Shown piece after piece: positions 20,100-31,520 of a stretch of 64,000 nucleotides of DNA (its first letter is position 1; the number at the start of each line of letters is the position of its first letter). Made by a program: the position numbers and the translations under genes. The notes under the pieces were generated by a model that searched no databases, was not told the DNA's origin, and worked only from the letters and a program-made list of their open reading frames with translations. Origin of the DNA: Panonychus citri (lineage: Eukaryota > Arthropoda > Arachnida > Trombidiformes > Tetranychidae); the NCBI RefSeq assembly GCF_014898815.1, contig NW_026515544.1, forward strand, positions 3,201,426 through 3,265,425, read 5' to 3'.

Positions 20100-20600
20100 T
20101 TTATGTTACTTTAAATGTTTATAGTAAAGTAGACGGTGTATATGTACTTTATTAATCACCAACTGTAGGTCCAAATTGTCTTTGTGTGACCAGGTACTTA
20201 CACAGTGTTCATATACATTAATATTTACTAAACTGTAGGTTAAACTAACCATATAACAATGCTAATCACTTTATTAATGTATGTAAAACTTGCTTACGAT
20301 GTAGTTCAAAATAATTTTAAACAATAATGATAATTTAAACACGGTATATGTATACTGTTGATCACAAACTGTAGGTAAAATTTACCCAAAACGATGTCAG
20401 ATATGTAGACAGTGTACATGTACACAGTTTATCACAAACCACAAGTTAAAACGACCTATGAACTTTATTAGTACTTTGTTAGTGTTTAAGTAGGATATTT
20501 TGAATTAAACTGTAGGTAAAATTAACCTCATAATATTGAAAATATCTTGGTGAATGTATATATACACTTTTATTTACACACTGTAAAAAGTATTAATTCA
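20100..20600 (-). repeat. Diverged array with GGTAAAATTTACC-type palindromes
   Basis: Five related blocks on the plus strand, each with a TGTA(T/C)ATGTA-like word followed by (A)AACTGTAGGT and a near-palindrome such as GGTAAAATTTACC. They lie near 20130, 20205, 20345, 20410 and 20500. They could be protein-binding sites or RNA signals near the 5' LTR. Confidence 0.6.
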
Positions 20601-20621
20601 GTTAAAATCACGTATAATAGG

Positions 20622-20639
20622 ATCCCCGTAAGGGTGCCA
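20622..20639 (-). promoter_or_regulatory. Primer-binding site of element A
   Basis: In element orientation TGGCACCCTTACGGGGAT starts 4 bases after the 5' LTR. It is complementary to a tRNA 3' end carrying CCA. The tRNA species was not identified. Confidence 0.75.
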
Positions 20640-20643
20640 ATGA

Positions 20644-20886
20644 TGTAGCAAATTCACTTCAAAATATAAAGATTATTTATTAGAGCACTTTGGGTAACTT
20701 TTTACCCCGATTCCATGAGGAAAAATGGCCGATTGTTGGCCATTATATTGGTAGTGAGGGAGATTATCTTCTCCCTCGCCTTCATCTTCTTCCTCAAAAA
20801 TGAGCCAATAAGATTAACCAGGTACCACGTGAGAGGTGGTACCTGGTTGTACAAAAGAAACTGGTGTGGTAACCAGTTTGGTTACA
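20644..20886 (-). repeat. 5' LTR of element A
   Basis: 243 bp, identical by eye to the 3' LTR at 9107-9349. The target duplication CAAT follows at 20887-20890. Confidence 0.95.
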
Positions 20887-20890
20887 CAAT

Positions 20891-21247
20891 TAATAACAAT
20901 TAAATAACATATAATATAGTAACATTAACATTAATAATGTTAATTTACAAATAATTCTTTCAAATAACAAATTCTTTCAAAATTTTCATCAACATTAATC
21001 CAAGTTAGGATGAGAAATTGCAATAAGATCTCCATTAACTTGATTATCTCATAATTAATTTTATTAAAACTAGAACAAGGTATGTAAAATTCCCATGGAT
21101 CGGCCACGTAATTTAAAAGAACCATCTCCCTTGCCACCAATAGCGCAATGAGTTGGATAAGGAGGAGGCGACTGTTGACACAACAACCAGTCCACAAGGT
21201 ACCATCTCCTACGTTTTAACCAAATTTCTAGTGATCAATAAAACTAA
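20891..21247 (-). other. Element B sequence between gag and the element A insertion
   Basis: 357 bases with no recognisable gene. An 85-codon open stretch (21197-20940) matches nothing I know and is probably chance. Confidence 0.4.
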
Positions 21248-21881
21248 TTAATTGAGTTGAGAAGCTAATCTATCAATATTAGCTTCGATTTGATTGATCT
21301 CCATCACCAGACCAACGATGGAGTTACTTGAGCTTTGATAAACATTATCACTAGCTCGTCGAAGAGTAGCCTCAGCTCGCTGGGCTCTTTGTAAAAGATC
21401 ATGTACTGAATTAATTTCGAATTGGGCAAAATACTGAGAAATTTCAGGCTTGATTCCTCTGACGATCAACCTTATAACTTTTCTCTCATCCATCTGAACA
21501 TTAATTCGTTTACAAAGTTTAATTTGGTCCAATATAAATGATAAAATCGATTGATTTTCCTTTTGTTTCCCTTGGTACAATTTACTTTCCATCAATTGTA
21601 CGTAATTTGGATTAACCATATCTCTGAGTAGCATTTCTTTCATTACATTATAATCAATAATTTTATTTTTTACATAAGAAATGTACCAAAGTTTAATAGT
21701 TCCGGTGATAAATAACGGAATCTCTTCAATCGAAGGTCATCATCCCATCCAACAGCAGTAGTTTCGAATTGAAATTTTCGAGCCAATCGAAAATGTCTTG
21801 ATTATTATCACCACTCAGTCGATAAATATTCAGATTTGGCTCAGAGGAAAGGTTATTGTGAAGAATAGACATCTCTCGCAT
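21248..21881 (-). pseudogene. Gag of element B (frameshifted)
   Basis: The N-terminal part from ATG 21881 (RLSGDNNQDIFDWLE, then TTAVGWDDDLRLKR in a shifted frame) has the start of a Ty3/Gypsy-type capsid. The open C-terminal part (21643-21248, 131 codons) has QSILSFILDQIKLCKRINVQ, PEISQYFAQFEI and LQRAQRAEATLRR, the usual capsid C-terminal layout. At least two small breaks lie between them. No zinc knuckle was found. It differs from the gag of element A. Confidence 0.7.
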
Positions 21882-22267
21882 TCGATTGTCCAACTATTAA
21901 ATTTTCTATCTCAAACAACAACCTTTTATATTAAATAACCTTAACAAATTCTATTGATAAATATATATCACCCCAACTTGCTTTTGAAGCTGTTTAAGGT
22001 ATCATATTTATATCATCAGTTATAACCTTAAATAATTCTAGAAATTGTGACAAATTTCAACACCTCGACTTGCTCTAGAAGCTGTCTTGAGGTATATCCT
22101 TATGTCACAATAAAGATGAAAATCTCCTTGAAACTTACCAGTTTCACTTTTATTATTTATTGTACCAACTTTATTGTATTGATTTAAGCAAAGAATAAAA
22201 TTCGAATCCTCGAATCTTCGAAATTGCGGCACACAAATCACACGAACATCCTGCCTGGGTCGCCAAT
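21882..22267 (-). other. 5' leader of element B
   Basis: 386 bases. The PBS lies next to the LTR, and two diverged copies of a roughly 35-base block (CAACTTGCTTTTGAAGCTGT at 21974 and CGACTTGCTCTAGAAGCTGT at about 22067). No gene is supported. Confidence 0.5.
22248..22265 (-). promoter_or_regulatory. Primer-binding site of element B
   Basis: In element orientation TGGCGACCCAGGCAGGAT follows the 5' LTR by 2 bases. The complement ends CTGGGTCGCCA, which looks like the 3' end of a tRNA-Arg. The tRNA identity is inferred from memory of typical acceptor stems. Confidence 0.7.
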
Positions 22268-22586
22268 TGAAACGTAGTTTCGGGAATCACCTCAATATTA
22301 ACTTATATAAAACAATATAATCACAATTATATGAATACTTTAAACTTAAACCTTTAATGTTACTTAAGGGAAGAGGGAAGTGGGACTGATGAAAGGATAC
22401 AATGTATTACAATATAACGAAGGTGATCATGATACTCTGATCATGATCACCTTCAGAAGATTCTAGAACATTCCAACTATTAAATATTAAATCTATTATC
22501 GTGACATGAAACTCATGGTCATCATCATGGTAACAGAAACAATACAAAGACAGATCATTAAACTAATAATCAATAATTTTGTTACA
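22268..22586 (-). repeat. 5' LTR of element B
   Basis: 319 bp, identical by eye to 8242-8560, followed by the target duplication AAAG. Confidence 0.9.
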
Positions 22587-22590
22587 AAAG

Positions 22591-23078
22591 GCTTATAGTT
22601 TTTTTCCGATAATGTAGAGATAATTCGAGAGATTATAAACACAAAATGGTTTTAATTCGAAATTTTTTATAAATTAGTTATAAGATTCTATCTTTATTCA
22701 TCCTCTTCTTCTTTTTCTCCAATTTATGTCAGTTAAATTGTTTCAGTTTATAAACTTTGCTGTTGAATATTATTTCAATTTAAAGTTAGCTAGACTTCGT
22801 AGATTAGATTAGATGGATATTGATATAAGGCATTGTGAAACTTAAGAATGTGTTTGAATTTATTATTTAGAATGAACTTTATTAATCCTTGAAAAATTTC
22901 CCTTGATATCCGATAATCAAAATAATTGGGTTCGAGAGATGATTGAAAGCAGCAACATTAATGCCATTTCAATGGCACTTGGCCATCAAGCTATCGACTA
23001 TTCAAGCAGATTGAATTCATCCGTTAAATGGTATAGAGAAAAGAGGTAATTAAAAATGAGCTAAATAATCTAAGCTAA
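22591..23078. other. Ihog-flank sequence between elements B and A'
   Basis: The first part (to about 22700) continues the flank of Ihog copy 2 and matches 2650-2770. The 22720-22800 part resembles 2390-2460. An open stretch of about 50 codons (22905-23048, containing WVREMIESSNINAISMALGH) could be a gene remnant, but I do not recognise it. Confidence 0.4.
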
Positions 23079-23158
23079 TGGTTAAAAATGGACAGACGAT
23101 ACAACATTGGCTTGAACATGAACAGTCAAAACCATCATATAAAATTATAAACTTTTAA
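23079..23158 (+). pseudogene. C-terminal end of a further exonuclease ORF copy
   Basis: Encodes the final 26 residues (MVKNGQTIQHWLEHEQ and on to the stop) identically to copy A. The break with non-element sequence is at about 23079. It shows a truncated element joined through the LTR at 23302. Confidence 0.85.
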
Positions 23159-23301
23159 TAATCATACACTTAATAATATTTAACAAGTTTTTTTTACCTT
23201 GTAAATAATGTCCGGTGCTGGGCAATTTTATATTAATAATAACTAAATTATAATTGTAAATCAACGAGGACGTTGATCTTTTCTATGTACCCCCGAAGAA
23301 C

Positions 23302-23544
23302 TGTAACCAAACTGGTTACCACACCAGTTTCTTTTGTACAACCAGGTACCACCTCTCACGTGGTACCTGGTTAATCTTATTGGCTCATTTTTGAGGAAGA
23401 AGATGAAGGCGAGGGAGAAGATAATCTCCCTCACTACCAATATAATGGCCAACAATCGGCCATTTTTCCTCATGGAATCGGGGTAAAAAGTTACCCAAAG
23501 TGCTCTAATAAATAATCTTTATATTTTGAAGTGAATTTGCTACA
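23302..23544 (+). repeat. LTR of element A' (5')
   Basis: 243 bp, identical by eye to both LTRs of A in reverse complement. A PBS follows at 23549-23566, and AATAAA occurs within. Confidence 0.95.
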
Positions 23545-23548
23545 TCAT

Positions 23549-23566
23549 TGGCACCCTTACGGGGAT
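23549..23566 (+). promoter_or_regulatory. Primer-binding site of A'
   Basis: TGGCACCCTTACGGGGAT, 4 bases after the LTR, as in copy A. Confidence 0.75.
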
Positions 23567-26500
23567 CCTATTATACGTGATTTTAACTGAATTAATACTT
23601 TTTACAGTGTGTAAATAAAAGTGTATATATACATTCACCAAGATATTTTCAATATTATGAGGTTAATTTTACCTACAATTTAATTCAAAATATCCTACTT
23701 AAACACTAACAAAGTACTAATAAAGTTCATAGGTCGTTTTAACTTGTGGTTTGTGATAAACTGTGTACATGTACACTGTCTACATATCTGACATCGTTTT
23801 GGGTAAATTTTACCTACAGTTTGTGATCAACAGTATACATATACCGTGTTTAAATTATCATTATTGTTTAAAATTATTTTGAACTACATCGTGTAAGCAA
23901 GTTTTACACATACATTAATAAAGTGATTAGCATTGTTATATGGTTAGTTTAACCTACAGTTTAGTAAATATTAATGTATATGAACACTGTGTAAGTACCT
24001 GGTCACACATAAAGACAATTTGGACCTACAGTTGGTGATTAATAAAGTACATATACACCGTCTACTTTACTATAAACATTTAAAGTAACATAAAATCATA
24101 ATCGCAACCGAACAACAGACATTATTTGATCGAGATTGGCCTTGATTGCAATAAACTTCTCAAGAAACCAACAACAAATATCAACCAGACTTTGGATCAA
24201 CCAGAAGTTGATAATATAAGATAAGTAGTGACTTATTATTTCTATTTATATTCATTTCTTAGAATTGAGAGAAAAATTATTAAATAAAAGGAAAATAAAA
24301 ACCGTCAACACTCTAATTCTAAACTGAGTAATTTAAAACAAATAAAGATAAACCGAATGTGCTAATTCGCAACTCCAATTGAATTAATTGACCTGATCAA
24401 TTAAAGGATATGAACTTTCGTTCTAAATAATCAATTTAAAATTAAATTAATTAACCTAAATTAAGAAAGGAACTTTCGTTCTGATTTCTCAATTCCAATT
24501 GAATTAATTGACCTGATCAATTAAAGGATATGAACTTTCGTTCTTTCAATTTAATAAACTAACTCACTTACATGAATGTTTATTATCATTAACTTCCATG
24601 AATTAATTCATGAATACAATTATATTCCGAATCAAATCAAGATTAGATTAATTCTTAGTATAATAATGAATAAAAGGAATAACGAGATGTAAGTTTTACA
24701 TCTCCTTGAATAGATAATTTAAATTGTTCATTTGTATTGTTAAAAGGATAAATCTGAAGCTAAAGTAGTTAATCATAATTTAGATATAATTATTTGCACT
24801 TTAAAAAAAAATAAATTCAAATCAAATTGAACTCAACAACAATTGAATTACCTTTAACAGTTAAACAATAAGAACAATGAACAATTGAATTACCTTCAAG
24901 CATTAAACTATAAAATTAATAAACAATTGAATTCATTCAGTTATAAATAAAAATACAATCATTGAACTCTTCAAATTAAATTAAACACAACAACAATTGA
25001 AAGCACTCAACCATAATTAAAGGTAATTTTATTGAACTTTTGAATTTAATTGTACTTCACAACAATTGAAAGCACTCAACCATAATTAAAGGTAATTTTA
25101 TTGAACCTTTGAATTTAATTGTACTTGATAACAATTGAAGCACTCAACCATAATTAAAGGTAATTTTATTGAACTTTGAATTTAATTGTACTTGATAACA
25201 ATTGAAAGCACTCAACCATAATTAAAGGTAATTTTATTGAACTTTTGAATTTAATTGTACTTGATAACAATTGAAAGCACTCAATCATAATCGAAGAAAC
25301 AGTTATTGACCAATCAAACTGAATTGAAACCAATTAACAATAATCAAGTGTAATAATTTAAACATTTGAACTGAATTGAATTGAAACCAATCATAATCAA
25401 ATTGCCTCTTTTCAATCTTCTCTTTCTAATCTCTTTCTTTCTTTAACCTCTCTCTCTTAATCTTTCTTATCTCTCTGGAGCCTCTCTGGTCTCTTTCAAT
25501 TCTTCTCTTTCAGGTCTCTTTCTTCTCTCTTTTAATTTAGATCTCTTTCTTTTCAAGTCTCTTTCTTCTCTTTGAAGTTCTCTTTCTTTAATTTCAATCT
25601 CTCTTTCTTTCTTCTTTCTTTAATTTCAAGTCTTCTTCTCTCTCAGCTCTTTAATTTCAAGTCTCTTCTCTCTCTTTGAAGTTCTCTTTCTTCAAGTCTC
25701 TTTCTTTACTCTTTCTTTTAATTTCAGTCTCTTTCTTCTCTTTAATTTAGTTCTTTTTAATTTCAAGTCTCTTCTCTCTCTTTGAATTTAGTTCTCTTCC
25801 TTTTAATTTCAAGTCTCTTTTTCTTCTCTTAATTTAGTTCTCTTTTCTTAATTTCAAGTCTCTTTCTTCTCTCTTTGAATTTAGTTCTTTCTTTTATTTC
25901 AAGTCTCTTTCTTCTCTCTTTTTAGTTCTCTTTCTTTTAATTTCAAGTCTCTTTCTTCTCTCTCTTTTAATTTATTCTCTTTAATTTCAGTCTCTCTTCT
26001 CTCTTTGAATTTAGCTCTCTTTCTTTTAATTTCAAGTCTCTTCTCTCTTTTTTGATTCTTTCTTTTAATTTCAAGTCTCTTTCTCTCTCTTTTAATTTAG
26101 CTCTCTTTCTTTTAATTTCAAGTCTCTTCTCTCTCTCTTTGAATTTAGTTCTTTTTTCAAGTCTCTTTCTTCTCTCTCTTGAATTTAGTTCTCTTCCTTT
26201 TAATTTCAAGTCTCTTTCTCTCTCTTGAATTTAGTTCTCTCTTTTAATTTCAAGTCTCTTTCTTCTCTCTCTTTTGAATTTAGTTCTCTTTCTTTTAATT
26301 TCAAGTCTCTTTCTTCTCTCTCTTTTGAATTTAGTTCTCTTTCTTTTAATTTCAAGTCTCTTTCTTCTCTCTCTTTTGAATTTAGCTCTCTTTCTTTTAA
26401 AATTCAAGTCTCTTTCTTCTCTCTCTTTTGAATTTAGTTCTCTTTCTTTAAATTTCAAGTCTCTTTCTTCTCTCTCTTTTGAATTTAGCTCTCTTTCTTT

Positions 26501-26929
26501 TAAAATTCAAGTCTCTTTCTTCTCTCTCTTTTGAATTTAGTTCTCTTTCTTTAAATTTCGAGTCTCTTTCTTCTCTCTCTTTTGAATTTAGCTCTCTTTC
26601 TTTTAAATTTCAAGTCTCTTTCTTATCTCTCTTTTGAATTTAATTATATTCCTTTTAATTAAGTTTTTTCCTCTCTTCTAATTATGTGTAAAACATTTTG
26701 TTTGTTTTTTTGTTTAATTATTATCTTTTGGTGATATGAACAATAATGATCATTATTTAAATATAGAGGAACAAGAAGAAATACAATTAATATTCGGAAT
26801 TAAATTTAGAGACTCTACAATCAAAATATTACAACTATTAAGTTTTCTCTCTCCATTAATTATATTACTAATTTGGTTTATCTTTAAATTACATCAATTA
26901 TACATTGAAACTCACTTCTCACCTTAACT
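23567..26929 (+). repeat. Repeat-rich 5' leader of A'
   Basis: Same arrays as in A. The diverged GGTTAATTTTACC array is at 23590-24090, the 65-bp units at 24370-24550, the 69-bp units at 25000-25290 and the CT-rich array at 25405-26660. The 69-bp array has lost single bases in some units. Confidence 0.8.
26736..26927 (+). CDS. Small ORF with a hydrophobic segment just before gag of A'
   Basis: 63 codons, ending 2 bases before the gag ATG. An acidic N-terminus (NIEEQEEIQ) is followed by a membrane-type stretch (LLSFLSPLIILLIWFIF). In copy A one G is missing from the equivalent of 26796-26797 and the frame changes, so it is unclear which copy is right. It may be chance. Confidence 0.3.
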   Translation: MNNNDHYLNIEEQEEIQLIFGIKFRDSTIKILQLLSFLSPLIILLIWFIFKLHQLYIETHFSP

Positions 26930-27517
26930 ATGGATGATCAACCTCTATTAACAACCCCGGTGCTGGGGATTGGTAGAGAGAAGAAGAACAAATTAAATTC
27001 TACAGTAAATCAACAATTACATATTCCTAATTTCTCCGGTGATGGGGATGAGGATTTACTAGATTGGCTTGATCATTTTGAATCAGCTGCAGTTGCTCTT
27101 GATTGGGATGAAGAAATCAAACTAAAAGCTTTACCTGCTTATTTAACTGGTACCGCTAGGTGGTACCGATGTAGAATCAAACCTTTAACTGGTGATAATA
27201 TTCCTAGAACTTTTGAAGATTTGAAAGTCAAATTGGTTTCAGATTTAGCTCCTTCAGGTTACCGAAAAATTTAATTAAAGAGTTAAATAATGAAACAACG
27301 TTCAGATCAATCAGCTATTTCTTACTCTTACGAGGTTCGAGATCTATGTAGAAGAATCAACCCAGATATGCAAGAAGAATTAGTAAATAGCTTCATCGAC
27401 AGAGGTTTAAAATCAAACATTCGAACTAGATTAGATTTACTGACAGCTGATTCTACCTCTGACTTTATTACTATTAACATTAATGAACGATCAACATTAT
27501 CAAAAATGATGATTTAA
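26930..27517 (+). pseudogene. Gag capsid of A' (frameshifted)
   Basis: Same capsid as 17431-16799 in A, with breaks near 27158 (3 bases lost, in frame), 27268 (frame lost) and further small changes at about 27320 and 27470. Open parts are 26930-27274 and 27290-27517. Confidence 0.8.
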
Positions 27518-27559
27518 CTGAATCCGAAGATGAACAGTTAAAAATACAATAACGGCATC

Positions 27560-28830
27560 ACAACATTTACAACAAATTACCGAAAATTAGACTGTTTAAC
27601 TTTCCAACAAGATATGAAAAGCGAGAGAACTATCGTAATCGAAATGATTATGGAAACAGTAATTATCGAAATGATAACTATCGAACTGAAAATTATCGAA
27701 ATACAAATGTTTATCGTGGTAACTATCGAAATAATTATAGAATGAATAACTATCGACAAAGTAATCAAACAAGCGATAATAATCAACCAATCATATGTTA
27801 TGGTTGCAATGAGCCTGGACATAAAAGAAATGAATGTCCCCGAAGAGTGGACAGACCTCGAGATGATCAAAAAAGTATCGGATGGGCAACTCAAGGTCCA
27901 TCAACATCTAAAGATGATAATTGGAGAACCCAAAATCAATCACAAGATAATAGAAAACAACCTTGGTTTTTAAACAGAAATTTAAGTAGATCACCCCCTC
28001 GTTCGATGCGTCCACCTCGACCAGACGGACATCAGAATTACCCTCAATCAACCACACCACGAAATCGATCTTTAAGTCCCCGACCTAGAGGACGACCACG
28101 ACAAAACTCTCCTCACCCCCAAGGTAGAGGAAGACCAAGATCAAGATCAAGATCACCATCAAGTGACAAAAGAACTAAAGTAGTTAAAACAGTTTATACT
28201 GAATATGGTGATGATGATGAAACAAAAATTTCCAGTTCAATCATTTCAAACTTATTCAAAGAAAAAAATCAATTAATATTTACGAAAGCAAAAATTAAGG
28301 AAAAGGAAGTAGAATGTTTGGTCGATACTGGGGCTGAAGTCTCATTACTTTCTAAACACTTAGCTCAAAAGTTGTCACTAGATTATCACAACTATAAAGG
28401 TCCAATCCATCTAACCGCTGGAAATCAACCACTAAAAGTAATTGGTGAAACTTATATTAAATTAGAGATTCCCGATGGTCCAACAAAAATAGAAATTAAA
28501 TCACCTATGATTATTGTTGATACTTTGCCGTCAGGAATTGAGGCCATCATCGGACAAAATATTTTAGAAAAAGGAAAATTTTTCATTGATTGTAAACGAA
28601 GAAAATTAATCATTCCATTGAACCCAAAAGAAAAATTTGAAACCATAGATTTAAATTTTAAATCAAACACAAAGCAATTAACAGCATCATCAATCGTCTC
28701 ATCTAATTATGATTCGAATCAAATACAATCATCATCAAATACACAATTAATCACAAGAAGTGACTATTCATCAACAATTAGTTTATCTTCATTATTTTCA
28801 GTCTCCGGTGATGGGAAAGAATTTCGTTAA
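27560..28830 (+). CDS. Gag nucleocapsid and protease of A'
   Basis: The open frame 27742-28830 (362 codons) joins the CCHC knuckle (C-x2-C-x4-H-x4-C in CYGCNEPGHKRNEC), a Ser/Arg/Pro-rich basic region, and a retropepsin with DTGAEVSLLSKHLAQKL and an IIGQNIL flap-distal block. It ends by frameshift at about 28820, just after SVSGDG. It shows that nucleocapsid and protease share one frame in this element, which copy A hides behind two breaks. The Asn/Tyr/Arg repeat upstream (27620-27741) is in the same element but partly shifted. Confidence 0.8.
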
Positions 28831-29765
28831 TGAAGAAATTCATATTAATAATATAATCAATGACTTAAAACTTGAAGTGAACAGTGAAATCCAACCAACA
28901 ACTCGAGATCAATTAAATAAATTAATAATTAAATATCGAAGTGTCTTTGCTGTCACATCCAAAGAGTTAGGATTCTCTAATGTTTATGCTCACTCAATTG
29001 ATACTGGAAATCATCCTCAATATCTCAAAACCCTATCGAATGTCAGATTTAAAAAGAAAAGTAGCAGAAGCTTCAATTAATGAATTAATAGATGATGGAA
29101 TTGTTATCCCATCCTGCTCACCTTGGTCATCACCAATTGTATTAGTATCAAAAAAGGGAACCACAGAAATGCGATTGTGTGTAGACTATAGAAAATTAAA
29201 TGAGATAACTGTTAAAGATAAATTTCCATTACCAAATATTCAAGATTATCTTGATAGTTTAAGAGGAATGAAATTTTATTCATTATTAGACTTAAGATCA
29301 GGTTATCATCAAATGGCAATGGATCCAAAGGATCAACCTAAGACAGCATTGTCACTCCAAGTGGGTTATACACTAGATTACCATTTGGATTAGCAAATGG
29401 ACCTTCATCATTATGAGGATGATGACTATTGTTTTGAGTGGATTAATTTATAATACTTGTTTAGTTTTATTGATGATTTATTAATTTATTCAGAAAATGA
29501 AGAAGAACATTTAAGTAAATTAGAATTAATATTTACGAGACTCCAGAATGCAGGGTTAACTTTAAAACCTAATAAATGTTCATTTTTGAAAAAGAAAATT
29601 CTATTCTTAGGACACGTGATTAGTGAGAATGGTCAACAAGTTGACCCAGAGAAAATAATAAAAGTTCAACAATTTCCTACTCCTAGGACAGTTAGAGATA
29701 TAAAATCTTTTGTTGCTTTATGCTCTTATTATCGAAGATTCATAAAGGACTTCGCAACATCTTGA
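28831..29765 (+). pseudogene. Reverse transcriptase of A' (frameshifted)
   Basis: Open parts 28760-29080, 28980-29393 and 29457-29765 cover the linker, the fingers and palm (RLCVDYRKLNEIT, LLDLRSGYHQM), the FIDDLLIYS active-site block and the connection (LGHVISENGQQVDP). At least three frame breaks occur, including a loss near 29350. Copy A is open over the first break (its ORF 15851-14901). Confidence 0.8.
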
Positions 29766-30259
29766 CCTCTCACTAACCTAACGAAAAGATTTACCTTTTG
29801 ATTGGGGCCAGAACAAGAAAACGCTTTTAATGAGTTGAAATTTAAATTAACAACACCATTCTTGCTCATTATGATCCAGCAAAGAAACTCAATTGCAGTG
29901 GACGCCTCAGGTTATGAGCAATTCTCTTACAAAGGATGATAATGGTTATCACCCTGTTGATTCGCCTCCCGAATATTAAGAGGAGCAGAGTTACATTATC
30001 CAGTATCTGATAAGGAATGCTTGGCCATCGTTTGGGCAGTACAAAATTCCAAGTCTATTTAGAAATTAAATTTGAAGTAGTAACTGATCACTGTGCCTTA
30101 TACATTCATTCAAAAGATCCTCCCGCTCGCTTACAGCGATATGCAATGGCGCTCCAATCATTTGATTTTTCAGTTAAATATAAATCAGGGAAAATTCATG
30201 CTGATGCCGATTGTTTATCACGATATCCTGTGGATGATATTGTTTATGATAATCAAAAG
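29766..30259 (+). pseudogene. RNase H region of A' (frameshifted)
   Basis: Corresponds to 14779-14117 in A. A VDASGYE-like block is near 29905. The final part (PPARLQRYAMALQSFDF, HADADCLSRYP) is open from 30017 and continuous with integrase. Confidence 0.65.
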
Positions 30260-31520
30260 GATGAATGTGAAGAATTGTTCACATTACTAGTTAACCAAAT
30301 TATTGAAGATAAAATAGATCTAGTTGATGAACAACGAAGAGATCAACGAATCATTAAAATAATTGAACAATTAGAAAACTTTTCTCATTTAGATCCCAAA
30401 GAAAGGAAATTAATTTCTAAATACAGAATCCGAGAGAATCTACTATACCGATTAACAATTAACCATTATGGAGAAAGTTGGAATATAGTTATTCCTAAAA
30501 GATTAATTAAGCAAATTTTGCAAGAATATCATGATTCGGTCTTGTCCGGTCACCCAGGGATCTTTTCTACTTACAATAAAATTAAACAACATTATTGGTG
30601 GCCCCAGATGAGTAGAGATGTAACCAATTACGTTCGAAGTTGTCTAATCTGTCAATTAGATAAAAAGGAAGTGGAACCTTAAAGCTCCGTTAAAATCAAT
30701 AATTGTTAATAATGCATTCGAGAAAATTGGAATCGATTTAATCGGTCCCTTCCCAACATCTAAGAAAAACAATTATATCATAGTGTGTACCGATTACTTT
30801 ACAAGATGGGTAGAGGTTGCAGCAATCAAAGATATGACCGCTGAATCAACAGCGACTTTCCTAATTAACTCGGTCTTCCTCAGACATGGTTGCCCTAGAA
30901 CAATTGTCTCAGATCAAGGTAGAAATTTTATATCTTCAGTGGTTGAACAAATTAGATTATTCTTCCAAAGTAAATGGTCATTTTCAACTGCCTATCATCC
31001 AGCAACAAATGGATTAACAGAAAAAGTAAATCAAACATTGTGTTCAATGTTAACTCATTATTGTAAAAAAGAAAACACTCAAAAGTGGAGCGAGTTAATC
31101 CGTGCTGGGATTCGCTTATAATTCAGTGTAAATCAATCTACAAAGCCTCTCCTTTCTATTTACTATATGGTCGTCAACCAACCTTACCCATTGATATTAT
31201 AATTAACAACCAGACATTTAAACAATTACCATCTAACTTAAAATCAACAATCGAAAATGGCCTGAGATTTATGATCAAGCAAAACTTTACTCATTGAACT
31301 CAAAGAAAATCAAAAATTCAACATGATCGGAAGAAATTACGAACCTATCAAGTAGGAGATGAAGTAATGTACAAGCAATTTCAGGGACCAAAACTGAAAC
31401 AAAATTCAAGGACCATATAAAGTAATAGAAAACAAGGAGACACCACTTATAAAATATTAAGAACAGATAAAAGGAAAAATGAGACGAGCGCATAGTAACC
31501 AACTCAAGCCGTACTTTCAT
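30260..31520 (+). pseudogene. Integrase of A' (frameshifted)
   Basis: The zinc-binding part is open to 30682 (30017-30682), the catalytic core is open at 30783-31121, and the C-terminal GRQPTLPIDIIIN part is at 31085-31297. Breaks lie at about 30667 and 31110. After about 31400 the frame runs towards the env leader. Confidence 0.75.

Larger units (their letters stand above)
17432..20643 (-). repeat. Repeat-rich 5' leader of element A
   Basis: A 3.2-kb region between the 5' LTR and gag with no convincing gene. In element order it holds a diverged array around GGTAAAATTTACC/ACTGTAGG blocks (about 20600-20100), three copies of a roughly 65-bp unit (19830-19650), 69-bp tandem units (19190-18885) and a purine-rich array (18770-17700). 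A short ORF with a hydrophobic segment precedes gag in A' (26736-26927) but is frameshifted here. Confidence 0.8.
9107..20886 (-). mobile_element. Env-bearing Gypsy/errantivirus-like LTR element A (11.8 kb)
   Basis: Bounded by 243-bp LTRs (9107-9349 and 20644-20886) that read as identical, with ends TGTAACC and GCTACA and the target duplication CAAT (9103-9106, 20887-20890). In element order: 5' LTR, PBS, 3.2-kb leader of several repeat arrays, gag, protease, RT, RNase H, integrase, an env-like gene, a motif-rich spacer, and an additional zinc-knuckle/exonuclease ORF before the 3' LTR. Gypsy-type order (RT before integrase) is clear. The identical LTRs imply a very recent insertion into element B. 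Several frames are interrupted by single-base differences from copy A'. Confidence 0.92.
8242..22586 (-). mobile_element. LTR retroelement B, gag-only, interrupted by element A
   Basis: Two 319-bp LTRs (8242-8560 and 22268-22586) that I read as identical. The ends are TGTAAC and GTTTCA in element orientation, flanked by the target duplication AAAG (8238-8241, 22587-22590). The PBS is at 22248-22265 and a purine-rich tract sits next to the 3' LTR (about 8561-8577). Element A and its CAAT duplication take up 11.8 kb of this interval. Without them B is only about 2.56 kb and has room for a gag and one accessory ORF but no protease, RT or integrase. B is therefore a recently moved, non-autonomous element that depended on enzymes in trans. 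Confidence 0.85.

Noticed and set aside
25967..26534. Several Lys/Glu/Arg- or Ser/Leu/Phe-rich ORFs on both strands
   Set aside because: Products of the GA/CT-rich tandem array, with no codon structure beyond the repeat.
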